DNA of 57,867 nt from Azoarcus sp. (lineage in GTDB: Bacteria > Pseudomonadota > Gammaproteobacteria > Burkholderiales > Rhodocyclaceae). This document shows, in pieces, positions 1 through 6,846 of the stretch (position 1 is its first letter; each line of letters begins with the position of its first letter). The stretch is from NCBI GenBank assembly GCA_031265765.1, contig JAISCE010000067.1:1-57867 (forward strand), in the 5' to 3' direction. The notes below the pieces were generated by a model. That model made no database searches and was not told where the DNA came from. It saw nothing but the letters and a program-made list of their open reading frames with translations. Made by a program: the position numbers and the translations under genes.

Positions 1-103
1 ATGTCAGGCGCGCGGGGCGCGTCCGCTCAAGGGGCTGCGGGAAAGTCGCTTGTCCAGAAGTTTTTGCTCTTTTGCAAAGGGTGTGGTTCGAGACCAACAC
101 ATT

Positions 104-2149
104 TCAGGCGCGCAGCAGGGCTTCGCGTCCGCCAAGCCAGCGCGCGAGCAGCTTGTCGACGGCTTCCGGCGCGGTGGCGAGCAGTTCTTCGGCCACGTCC
201 CGCGCCATGTCGGTCATGTCGCCATCGGTTTCGAGGTCGGCGTAGCGCAGCAGGGGCAGCCCGCTTTGTCGCGCGCCGATGAATTCGCCGGGGCCGCGAA
301 TGCGCAGGTCTTCGCGGGCGATGGCGAAGCCGTCGCTTTGTTCGTAGATTGCCTTGAGCCGCGCGCGCGCGGTTTCCGACAGGGGGCGCTCGTACATGAG
401 TACGCAGGTGGAGCGCGCCGAGCCGCGCCCGACGCGACCACGCAACTGGTGCAGCTGGGCGAGGCCGAAGCGTTCGGCGTGCTCGATCACCATCAGGCTG
501 GCGCGGGGGACGTCTACGCCGACTTCGATGACCGTGGTTGCCACCAGTACATGCAGGTCGCCCGCCGAGAAGGCGGCCATCGCCGCCGCTTTTTCTTCGC
601 TCTTGAGACGGCCATGGATAAGACCGATCCGCAGTTCCGGCAAGGCTGCCTTCAGGGTTTCCCAGGTTTCGAGCGCGGTTTTCAGTTGCAGGGCTTCCGA
701 TTCTTCGATGAGCGGGCATACCCAGTAGGCTTGCTGGCCGTCGAGACAGGCGGTTTTCAGACGGGCGGCGATTTCTTCGCGGCGCGTGGCGCAGACCAGC
801 CGGGTCGCAACGGGGGTGCGTCCGGGCGGCAGTTCGTCGAGCACCGTAACGTCGAGGTCGGCGTAATGGGTCATCGCCAAGGTGCGCGGGATCGGCGTGG
901 CCGACATCATCAGCATGTGGGGACGCGCGCCGGATGCGCCTTTGTCGCGCAGGGTCAGGCGTTGGCGCACGCCGAAGCGGTGTTGTTCGTCGATGACCGC
1001 CAGCGCGAGGCGGGGGAGGTCGACCGGGTTTTCGATCAGGGCATGGGTGCCCACGGCGAGCAGGCATTCGCCACTGCGCAGGCGGGCGAGTCCGGCTTCG
1101 CGTTCGCGTTTTTTGCGTCCGCCCGAAATCCAGGCGACATCGCGTCCGAGCGGCGCGAGCCAGGCGGCGAGTTTGCGGTAGTGCTGTTCGGCGAGGATTT
1201 CGGTGGGCGCCATCAGGACGGCCTGCCAGCCGTTTTCGGCGGCTTGCAGCATGGCGCAGACTGCGACGAGGGTTTTGCCGCTGCCGACGTCGCCTTGCAG
1301 GAGCCGTTGCATCGGATGGGGGCTGGCGAGGTCGGCGGCGATTTCCGCCACCGCGCGGCATTGTGCCGCCGTGAGGGGGAACGGCAGATGTTCGCACAGG
1401 GCGGCGGTCAGGGTCCGGCGCGGCGGCAGGCTTATCGCTTCGTGGGCGCGGCGGGCATTGTAGGCGCGCCGCAGCGAGAGTTGCTGGACGAGCAATTCTT
1501 CAAACTTGATGCGCCGCCATGCCGGGTGAGTGCGCGTTTCCAGCGCGCGCGCGTCGGCTTCGGGCGGCGGGCGGTGCAGGTTGAGGATGGCTTCGGCGAA
1601 GCCGGGCAGGTCGAGGCGATGGAAAAGTTCGGCGGGGAGGAGGTCGTCCAGCGGCGTGTTTTGCAGCGCGAAGTCCACCAGCCCGCGCAGGGCTGTCTGG
1701 GAGAGTCCGGCGGTCGCCGGGTAGACGGGGGTCAGGGCTTGCGGCAGCGGTTCGCCTTCCGTCGCCGGGCGCAGGCGCGGGTGCACCATTTCGATGCCGA
1801 AGAAGCCGCTGCGCACTTCGCCGAATAGCCGGAAGCGGCGACCGGGCGTCAATTGCTTTTGCAGCGATGGGTAAAAGTTGATCCAGCGGGCGACGATTTC
1901 ACCGCCCGCGTCGTCGCGCAGGCGGGCAAGCAATTGTTGGCGCGGTCGGGCGGTTTCGCAGGAAAGCAGCACGGCTTCGATTTGCGCGGTTTCGCCGGGC
2001 TGCGTTTGTGCAATCGGGGTGAGCCGGGTTTCGTCTTCGTAGCGCAGAGGCAGGTGGACGATGAGGTCTTCCGGGCGGCGGAGGTCGAGCCTGGCCAGCA
2101 GGCCCGCCTGGCGGCTGCCTTCCGCCGGCCAGCGGTTTGCCGCGCTCAC
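104..2149 (-). CDS. recG: ATP-dependent DNA helicase RecG
   Basis: RecG is a branch-migrating superfamily 2 helicase that remodels stalled replication forks and Holliday junctions in the cytoplasm. The 681-residue product has the N-terminal wedge/OB region (about residues 1-200), Walker A GDVGSGKT at about 286-293, the DEQH box at about 387-390, an SATPIPRT motif III, and a C-terminal RGRVGRG motif with a TRG-type end. The length fits the family (about 690 aa). The start is a GTG at 2149: the ATG just upstream runs into a stop after seven codons. It is the last gene of a minus-strand run and lies 27 bp after ridA. Function is certain; the exact start is less so. Confidence 0.97.
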   Translation of the reverse strand: MSAANRWPAEGSRQAGLLARLDLRRPEDLIVHLPLRYEDETRLTPIAQTQPGETAQIEAVLLSCETARPRQQLLARLRDDAGGEIVARWINFYPSLQKQLTPGRRFRLFGEVRSGFFGIEMVHPRLRPATEGEPLPQALTPVYPATAGLSQTALRGLVDFALQNTPLDDLLPAELFHRLDLPGFAEAILNLHRPPPEADARALETRTHPAWRRIKFEELLVQQLSLRRAYNARRAHEAISLPPRRTLTAALCEHLPFPLTAAQCRAVAEIAADLASPHPMQRLLQGDVGSGKTLVAVCAMLQAAENGWQAVLMAPTEILAEQHYRKLAAWLAPLGRDVAWISGGRKKREREAGLARLRSGECLLAVGTHALIENPVDLPRLALAVIDEQHRFGVRQRLTLRDKGASGARPHMLMMSATPIPRTLAMTHYADLDVTVLDELPPGRTPVATRLVCATRREEIAARLKTACLDGQQAYWVCPLIEESEALQLKTALETWETLKAALPELRIGLIHGRLKSEEKAAAMAAFSAGDLHVLVATTVIEVGVDVPRASLMVIEHAERFGLAQLHQLRGRVGRGSARSTCVLMYERPLSETARARLKAIYEQSDGFAIAREDLRIRGPGEFIGARQSGLPLLRYADLETDGDMTDMARDVAEELLATAPEAVDKLLARWLGGREALLRA

Positions 2150-2176
2150 GTGGCCGCGTTCCCGCGCATGGCGGTA

Positions 2177-2557
2177 TCAGCCGGTGACGATGATGGCGTC
2201 GGCTTCGATCAGTGCGGCCTTGGGCAATTCCTTGACGCCGACTGCCGCCCGCGCCGGATAAGGTTCATCGAAATAGCGCGCCATGATTTCGTTGATTTTG
2301 GCGAAATTCGCCAGATCGGTGAGATAAACGGTGAGGCGCGCGGTTTGCGAAAGTGAAGCGCCCGCGGCGGCGGCCACCGCGTTCAGGTTCTCGAAAACGC
2401 GGACGGCCTGCGCCTCGAAACCTTCGGCCAGTTGACCCGTTTGGGGATCGAGGCCGATCTGGCCCGAGCAATAGACGGTATCGCCAACTTTCACGGCTTG
2501 CGAATAGGCGCCGATGGCGGCGGGCGCGGCGGAAGTGGAAACGATCTCGCGGGTCAT
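2177..2557 (-). CDS. ridA: RidA family enamine/imine deaminase
   Basis: RidA proteins hydrolyse reactive 2-aminoacrylate and related enamines or imines from PLP enzymes to ketoacids and ammonia, protecting other PLP enzymes. The 126-residue length is typical of the trimeric cytoplasmic family. Visible family marks are the N-terminal AIGAYSQAV motif, CSGQIGLDP, and the C-terminal ARAAVGVKELP stretch holding the conserved substrate-binding arginine. It sits between fliW (separated by a strong terminator) and recG, so it is probably transcribed from its own promoter in the 2558-2632 gap and may read into recG. Confidence 0.95.
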   Translation of the reverse strand: MTREIVSTSAAPAAIGAYSQAVKVGDTVYCSGQIGLDPQTGQLAEGFEAQAVRVFENLNAVAAAAGASLSQTARLTVYLTDLANFAKINEIMARYFDEPYPARAAVGVKELPKAALIEADAIIVTG

Positions 2558-2578
2558 GCCTGTATTCCGGAAAAGGGT

Positions 2579-2613
2579 GAAAAAAGAAAGGGGCGCGGGT
2601 TTTCCGCGCCCCT
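2579..2613 (-). terminator. Rho-independent terminator after fliW
   Basis: On the minus strand a perfect 9-bp GC stem (GGGGCGCGG with CCGCGCCCC, 2590-2598 and 2604-2612, loop of 5) is flanked by an extra A-T pair and followed by a T-rich tail (TTTCTTTTTTC). It lies 20 bp past the fliW stop and should separate fliW from ridA. Confidence 0.88.
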
Positions 2614-2632
2614 CGGGATGATACCCGCGCTT

Positions 2633-3067
2633 TCAGCCGCGAACGCGCAAAATGATGTCGTAGCTGAGTTTGTCGATGACTTTTTGCAGGCCGCGCTGCT
2701 GCCGGATGTTGATGACCAGCGGCGCCATGAAATTGGCGGACAGGCCCGCTTCGGCGGGCGCATCGCCGCTCTTGCGGACGATGATGGCAACCGCGGCGTC
2801 TTCGGGGCGCGACAGGCGCAGGGAGGCGATTTCCTCATCCGTGAGCAGAAACTCGTAGGTGATGCCGAGTTGTTCCGGCCCGGTGAGCGAAAACGTGAGG
2901 CTGGCGTCGTCTACGCTCTGGAGCAGGAACACCTTGCCGCCGCCGTTTTCTTCATGCAACAGTACGAAACGGCGCGAATTCTCGAATCCGGGCAGGCCCG
3001 CCGGGAATTCGATTACTTTGTCATCGGAAACTTCTATTGCGCCCAGTGCCGGACTATCGATCTTCAT
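2633..3067 (-). CDS. fliW: Flagellar assembly factor FliW
   Basis: FliW binds flagellin and the RNA regulator CsrA; it releases CsrA when flagellin is exported and so couples flagellin translation to secretion. The product is about 144 residues, the family size, with the typical start MKIDSPALGAIEV, the IEFPAGLPGFE motif and the C-terminal APLVINIRQQRGLQ segment. I chose the ATG at 3067 because a GGGGGAG ribosome site ends 5 bases before it; an in-frame ATG at 3079 would add four residues and place that site inside the gene. No other flagellar structural gene is in the window, but the DUF2802 gene upstream often accompanies flagellar and chemotaxis loci. Confidence 0.95.
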   Translation of the reverse strand: MKIDSPALGAIEVSDDKVIEFPAGLPGFENSRRFVLLHEENGGGKVFLLQSVDDASLTFSLTGPEQLGITYEFLLTDEEIASLRLSRPEDAAVAIIVRKSGDAPAEAGLSANFMAPLVINIRQQRGLQKVIDKLSYDIILRVRG

Positions 3068-3108
3068 ATGCTCCCCCATTGATTGAAACGATCCGCGGCG
3101 CAGGTGGA

Positions 3109-3759
3109 TTATTTCGCCGCCCGCCGCTTCGGTTTTCTGGCCGCTTTCGCGGTTGCCTTACCGGTTTTCCGTGGCGGCAGCACGATACCTTCGGCGACGC
3201 TTCCCAGGCGGCGTCTCGCCGCCTCGGCTTCGCTCTTATTGCGAAAAGGCCCGGCCACGACCCGCGCCTGGAGATGGGCGGACAGGCCAGATGCCAAGGT
3301 ATTGTCCAGCAGGCTTTTGGCATTGTCCATGGAATCGAACACGCCCAACTGGATAAAATATCCGTTCTGCAATGACGGGGGCGATGTTGCGGGCGGCGTT
3401 TCGACCGCCGCGCCCACGGCGGGGCGCGCGGGTTCCGGCGCGGTGTTTTCCGGGCCGGTTTCCATTTCGTCCGGCACGGCTTCCAATGCTGGATAGATGG
3501 TGTTTTCTACCGCGTTGGCGACGATTTCGTCGACGGGAACGATGGCCTCGCCCGATGCCGCGTCGATGGCGTATATGGGATAGCCCGCGCCGACGGGCTG
3601 CGCGGATTCCGGCGCGGTTTTTGCGGGCGGCGCGGGTTCGCCGCCTTCTTCGTACCACAATGCGGTCAGCAGCAGGGCGATTGCCGCCGTCACGGCGAAG
3701 CCCGCGCGGTACAGCGCCTTTCGGCGCAAGTCGGCGGGCGTGGCGAATTCCCGGATCAT
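3109..3759 (-). CDS. SPOR-domain inner-membrane protein
   Basis: A 216-residue protein with a short cytoplasmic N-terminus, one membrane helix at about residues 18-38, a Pro/Ala-rich periplasmic linker and a C-terminal SPOR domain (about 130-200, starting GYFIQLGVFDS). It ends in a very basic tail rich in Lys and Arg. SPOR domains bind denuded septal peptidoglycan, so a role at the division site or cell wall is likely. Its start overlaps the stop of the DUF2802 gene by ATGA, and fliW follows within 41 bp, so the three are probably co-transcribed. The specific function is unknown. Confidence 0.88.
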   Translation of the reverse strand: MIREFATPADLRRKALYRAGFAVTAAIALLLTALWYEEGGEPAPPAKTAPESAQPVGAGYPIYAIDAASGEAIVPVDEIVANAVENTIYPALEAVPDEMETGPENTAPEPARPAVGAAVETPPATSPPSLQNGYFIQLGVFDSMDNAKSLLDNTLASGLSAHLQARVVAGPFRNKSEAEAARRRLGSVAEGIVLPPRKTGKATAKAARKPKRRAAK

Positions 3760-4316
3760 GCCAGCCAGCCCTGCGCTTCCCGATGCCGCGCGCGCATGGC
3801 GAGCGATGCGACCAGATCGGCTTCGGCGCGGGTGATGCCGCAGCGCGTGGCGATGACATCGGCCATGACCCCGCGCCGCGCCAGCGCCAGCGCCTCATCG
3901 TATTCCGGGGAAACATCCGGCGCTGCCGGCAGGGTCATGGGAGCGCCCGGCTGTGTCGCCAGGCGCTCTATTTCCGCCCGCAGCGCATGGACTTCCTGAC
4001 GCTGGATCTCGAACGCTTCCCGGATGCGGTCGACTTCGCGTCGCAAACGCTGCAATTCGAGTTCGAGCGCGAAAGGGTCGAAGGCATTGTCCGGCGCGAT
4101 GTTCCGCACGATGCTTTCCGGTTCCGGCGAAACGGAAACCGGGATTTCTTTCGATGGCAGGGGCGCATAACCGAAAAGATCGTCGTCCAGACTGGCCGCC
4201 GTCCCGCGGTTTTCGGTCAGCGGTTCCGTCCGCTGCCGGATGCGCAGGGCGCGAAAGAATTGCCATCCGCCATAAAGCAGCAGCGCCGCAATAAAACTCC
4301 ATATCAATTGCCGCAT
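3756..4316 (-). CDS. DUF2802 domain membrane protein
   Basis: A 186-residue protein with one N-terminal membrane helix (about residues 4-18), a central coiled coil (about 85-125) rich in Leu, Arg and Glu, and a C-terminal helix-turn-helix-like segment (ALARRGVMADVIATRCGITR) characteristic of DUF2802. Members are found near flagellar and chemotaxis genes in beta- and gammaproteobacteria, fitting the nearby fliW; the molecular role is not known. The ATG at 4316 was chosen because GGGAGG lies 8 bases upstream; a longer open frame continues upstream but reads antisense through the ydcF-like gene. Confidence 0.85.
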   Translation of the reverse strand: MRQLIWSFIAALLLYGGWQFFRALRIRQRTEPLTENRGTAASLDDDLFGYAPLPSKEIPVSVSPEPESIVRNIAPDNAFDPFALELELQRLRREVDRIREAFEIQRQEVHALRAEIERLATQPGAPMTLPAAPDVSPEYDEALALARRGVMADVIATRCGITRAEADLVASLAMRARHREAQGWLA

Positions 4317-4439
4317 GATCCGCCCTCCCTGACGGATATCCAGAAACAATAAACGGGATAACGCCGGACCGTTTGCCACGTAACGCCATGGCCGAATATG
4401 GCGATAATACTTGCCGCACTCGCGTTTCGGACAAACGAT

Positions 4440-5210
4440 ATGGAACTTTTCCCGCCTTTTTTTCTTTTCTGGACGAAAAAAACGATCTCGGCGCTGGTTT
4501 TGCCGCCGCTTTTGCCTTTCGTTCTTGTTTTTGCCGGACTTGTTTTTATCCGCCGCCGCTGGCGCGGCGGCTCCGTCCTGGCCTGGCTCGGCCTCGCCGC
4601 CGGTGTGTTCCTGTCCATGCCCGCCACGACCGACTGGATGCTGGCGGCGCTCGAACCGGCGGCTCCGATCCAGCCTGCCGACGCCAGGAGCGCGCAGGCT
4701 ATCGTGATCCTGGGCGGCGGGCGCATGTTCAATGCGCCGGAATACGGCGGCGATACCGTCGGCCACACGACGCTCGAACGTTTGCGTTACGGCGCGCGGC
4801 TGGCGCGCGAAACCGGCTTGCCGGTATTGGTCAGCGGCGGCTCGCCCGGCGGAGGGACGTCCGAGGCGCAGTTGATGAAGGCTGTGCTGGAAGATGAGTT
4901 CCGCGTTCCCGTGACCTGGATGGAGGATGCTTCGCTCGATACCCGCCAGAACGCCCGCAACAGCGCCGCCTTGCTCAAGGCCGCCGGTATCGGTCGCGTC
5001 GTCCTCGTCACCCACGCTTTCCACATGCGCCGCGCCCAGGCCGAATTCGCGTCGCAGGGTCTCGATACAGTCGCGGCCCCGACCGCCTGGGCGAGCAGCC
5101 GGCACAGCGGCGACATCTTGCCCGCGTTGCCGAGCCTGGGTTCATTCAATGCGGGCTGGTTCGCGCTGCACGAATGGCTTGGCCTGATCGCCCGCCGGTT
5201 CGACGGGTGA
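4440..5210 (+). CDS. YdcF/ElyC-type DUF218 membrane protein
   Basis: A 256-residue protein with two N-terminal membrane helices and a DUF218 domain starting AIVILGGG. The family (YdcF, SanA, ElyC) includes proteins affecting envelope integrity and peptidoglycan precursor supply; the exact reaction is unsettled. Family marks include the glycine-rich VSGGSPGGG, the DTRQNARNSA motif and a late HAFHMRRA motif. An upstream ATG at 4398 would add 14 residues; the one used begins MELFPPFF just before the first helix, and neither has a strong ribosome site. It stands alone on the plus strand, and its last 69 bp overlap the DUF3460 gene on the other strand. Confidence 0.88.
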   Translation: MELFPPFFLFWTKKTISALVLPPLLPFVLVFAGLVFIRRRWRGGSVLAWLGLAAGVFLSMPATTDWMLAALEPAAPIQPADARSAQAIVILGGGRMFNAPEYGGDTVGHTTLERLRYGARLARETGLPVLVSGGSPGGGTSEAQLMKAVLEDEFRVPVTWMEDASLDTRQNARNSAALLKAAGIGRVVLVTHAFHMRRAQAEFASQGLDTVAAPTAWASSRHSGDILPALPSLGSFNAGWFALHEWLGLIARRFDG

Positions 5211-5390
5211 TGCCTCGGTAACACGGCTTGACCGTCGCGCGGGCGGTGCGCTGTCGAGGCGCGCCCGGACATTCTGCGGTCTGTCCTGCCACAGGGCGAG
5301 GCCGGTGCGCCGTATTTCTTGCTGTTCGGGGTGTTGTTCCAGCCATTCGCGCATGAACAGGGTGAATTCGGACTCGTAGGGCTTGGGCAT
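5142..5390 (-). CDS. DUF3460 family small protein
   Basis: An 82-residue protein starting MPKPYESEFTLFMREWLEQH and continuing with GLALWQDRP, the pattern of the small DUF3460 family of Betaproteobacteria. The function is unknown; the soluble, charged N-terminal half is the conserved part and the C-terminal half (Pro/Ala/Arg-rich) looks unconserved. The start at 5390 is supported by an AAGGAAA ribosome site about 8 bases upstream. A longer open frame extends through the 15-bp repeat array but that part reads as low-quality sequence. The 3' end overlaps the convergent ydcF-like gene by 69 bp. Confidence 0.75.
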   Translation of the reverse strand: MPKPYESEFTLFMREWLEQHPEQQEIRRTGLALWQDRPQNVRARLDSAPPARRSSRVTEASPVEPAGDQAKPFVQREPARIE

Positions 5391-5478
5391 GGCGGGTTTC
5401 CTTTTTGCGCGTGAAGGGAGGGGGAACGGCGGACGATACCAGCATTTCGAGCCATCCGGATTCGGGAGTTGCCCGACG

Positions 5479-5583
5479 GAGTTCGTAGCGACAAGATCAT
5501 TGACAACAAGACTATTGACAACGAATTCGTAGTCAACGATGATTTGCATCGCAACACTTCCGTTGGCAACAATTTTGTTGGAA
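5479..5583. repeat. Seven degenerate 15-bp tandem repeats upstream of the ATPase pair
   Basis: Seven consecutive 15-bp units fill the gap between the DUF3460 gene and the first ATPase gene. Units 2 and 3 (5494-5508, 5509-5523) share ATTGACAAC, and units 1 and 4 share TTCGTAG; later units keep only a CAAC or GGCAAC ending. Read in protein they give a 5-residue period on both strands. Two exact TTGACA hexamers (5500-5505, 5515-5520) sit one period apart and could act as -35 elements for the ATPase genes. The array may be an operator region, a decayed coding repeat, or both. Confidence 0.55.
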
Positions 5584-5589
5584 ATCATC

Positions 5590-6846
5590 ATGCCCATGCA
5601 AGAACGGCTCAAATCCATGTGCGGCTCCTATGTCACTGGCCCCGACTTTTGGGGACGCGAAGACGACATCGCACGTTTGCGTCAATTGATCGACGGGGGC
5701 GCGAACATCGTTTTGGTGGCGCAACGGCGCATGGGCAAGACCAGTTTGATGAAAGAATTGCAAAGGCAATTGTCCAGCCAGGAGGATCGCCCCTGGCTAT
5801 GTTTGTTCATCGACCTTCAGGGCGCGCAAAGCCCGGAAGAGGCCATCACCGAACTGGCGGTAGAACTTCGACGCCATCAAGGTTGGGGCAAGAAGATCGG
5901 GCATCTTATCGGGAACTTTTTACGGGCCATACGCCCTGAAGAAATCGATATCAAATTATTTCGCATCAAATTCCGCGAAGCCGTCACCTCGGGCGATTGG
6001 CGCGAAAAAGGAAATGAATTGTTCGATGCGCTGGCAAAATCCGAAAAGCCCGTGCTGCTGATACTGGATGAAATCCCCATCCTGATCAACCGGATACTGA
6101 TGGGCCGCACGCGCACGATCACGTCGGAAGGGCCATCCAGGGTGAGTGAGTTCCTCTCCTGGCTGCGCGGCAACAGTATCAGGCATCAAGGGAAGATACG
6201 GATAATCCTTTTGGGCAGTATAGGGCTGGCGCCTATGCTCCGCCGCGCGAATCTGAGCGCCGCCATCAACAATTTCGTCCCGTTCGAGTTGCCGCCCTGG
6301 GATCACATCACGGCAGCAAGATGTTTGAGAGCATTGGCGCAAGAAAGCGGCATCCGGTTTACGAACGATGCCGAAATCGCCATGGTCGAAAAACTCGGGA
6401 TCTGCATCCCATATCATGTGCAGTTATTCTTCAAGCATGTTCATGACAATTGTTGCACCGCCAGGAAAAACATGCTTTGCGGCCCTGACAACGTAGAGGC
6501 AATATATCGGAAGGGAATGCTGGGCACATCCTGCAACGAACTCTCGCATTATGAGGAACGTCTGAAGGGGGCATTCGATGAAAGAGACTATTCACTGATT
6601 GTCGATCTGCTGACGGAAGCGGCAACAAGCCCTCCGCTGCGGCCGGATACCATTGCCGGAATCGCGGAGGACTCCGCCGCTGAAAAGGCGGCCATTGAAG
6701 TCATCTTGCAGACGCTCATGCACGACGGCTATCTCAGGGAAACGCCGGAAGGAGAATACGTTTTTGTCTCCCATCTGCTCAGGGACTGGTGGGTCAGTCG
6801 GCACAGCCATGGATATGTGCCCATCGCCCGGAGGGCGGCGAGATGA
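5590..6846 (+). CDS. P-loop AAA/STAND-like ATPase (first gene of a two-gene system)
   Basis: A 418-residue soluble ATPase. FWGREDDIARLRQL at about residues 20-33 matches the entry motif of archaeal-type and STAND NTPases. Walker A is AQRRMGKTS at about 45-53 and Walker B VLLILDE at about 155-161. The C-terminal 120 residues look like a winged-helix domain. It has no catalytic effector domain that I recognise. Its stop overlaps the start of the next ATPase gene by ATGA, so the two are co-translated. The start at 5590 follows a weak GGA-containing site; an in-frame ATG at 5596 is possible. A defence, signalling or complex-remodelling role is plausible; the function is unknown. Confidence 0.8.
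   Translation: MPMQERLKSMCGSYVTGPDFWGREDDIARLRQLIDGGANIVLVAQRRMGKTSLMKELQRQLSSQEDRPWLCLFIDLQGAQSPEEAITELAVELRRHQGWGKKIGHLIGNFLRAIRPEEIDIKLFRIKFREAVTSGDWREKGNELFDALAKSEKPVLLILDEIPILINRILMGRTRTITSEGPSRVSEFLSWLRGNSIRHQGKIRIILLGSIGLAPMLRRANLSAAINNFVPFELPPWDHITAARCLRALAQESGIRFTNDAEIAMVEKLGICIPYHVQLFFKHVHDNCCTARKNMLCGPDNVEAIYRKGMLGTSCNELSHYEERLKGAFDERDYSLIVDLLTEAATSPPLRPDTIAGIAEDSAAEKAAIEVILQTLMHDGYLRETPEGEYVFVSHLLRDWWVSRHSHGYVPIARRAAR

Noticed and set aside
60-100. Possible tRNA T-arm (GGTTCGAGACC) near the window start
   Set aside because: No matching acceptor, D-arm or anticodon stem could be assembled around it; more likely part of a weak hairpin after recG.
50-1828. Long open frame on the plus strand opposite recG (592 codons)
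   Set aside because: It is an antisense shadow of recG in GC-rich DNA; the product has no recognisable motif while the other strand has all RecG motifs.
5479-5583. 15-bp repeats considered as a CRISPR array
   Set aside because: Units are too short, degenerate and contiguous; no spacers and no cas genes in the window.
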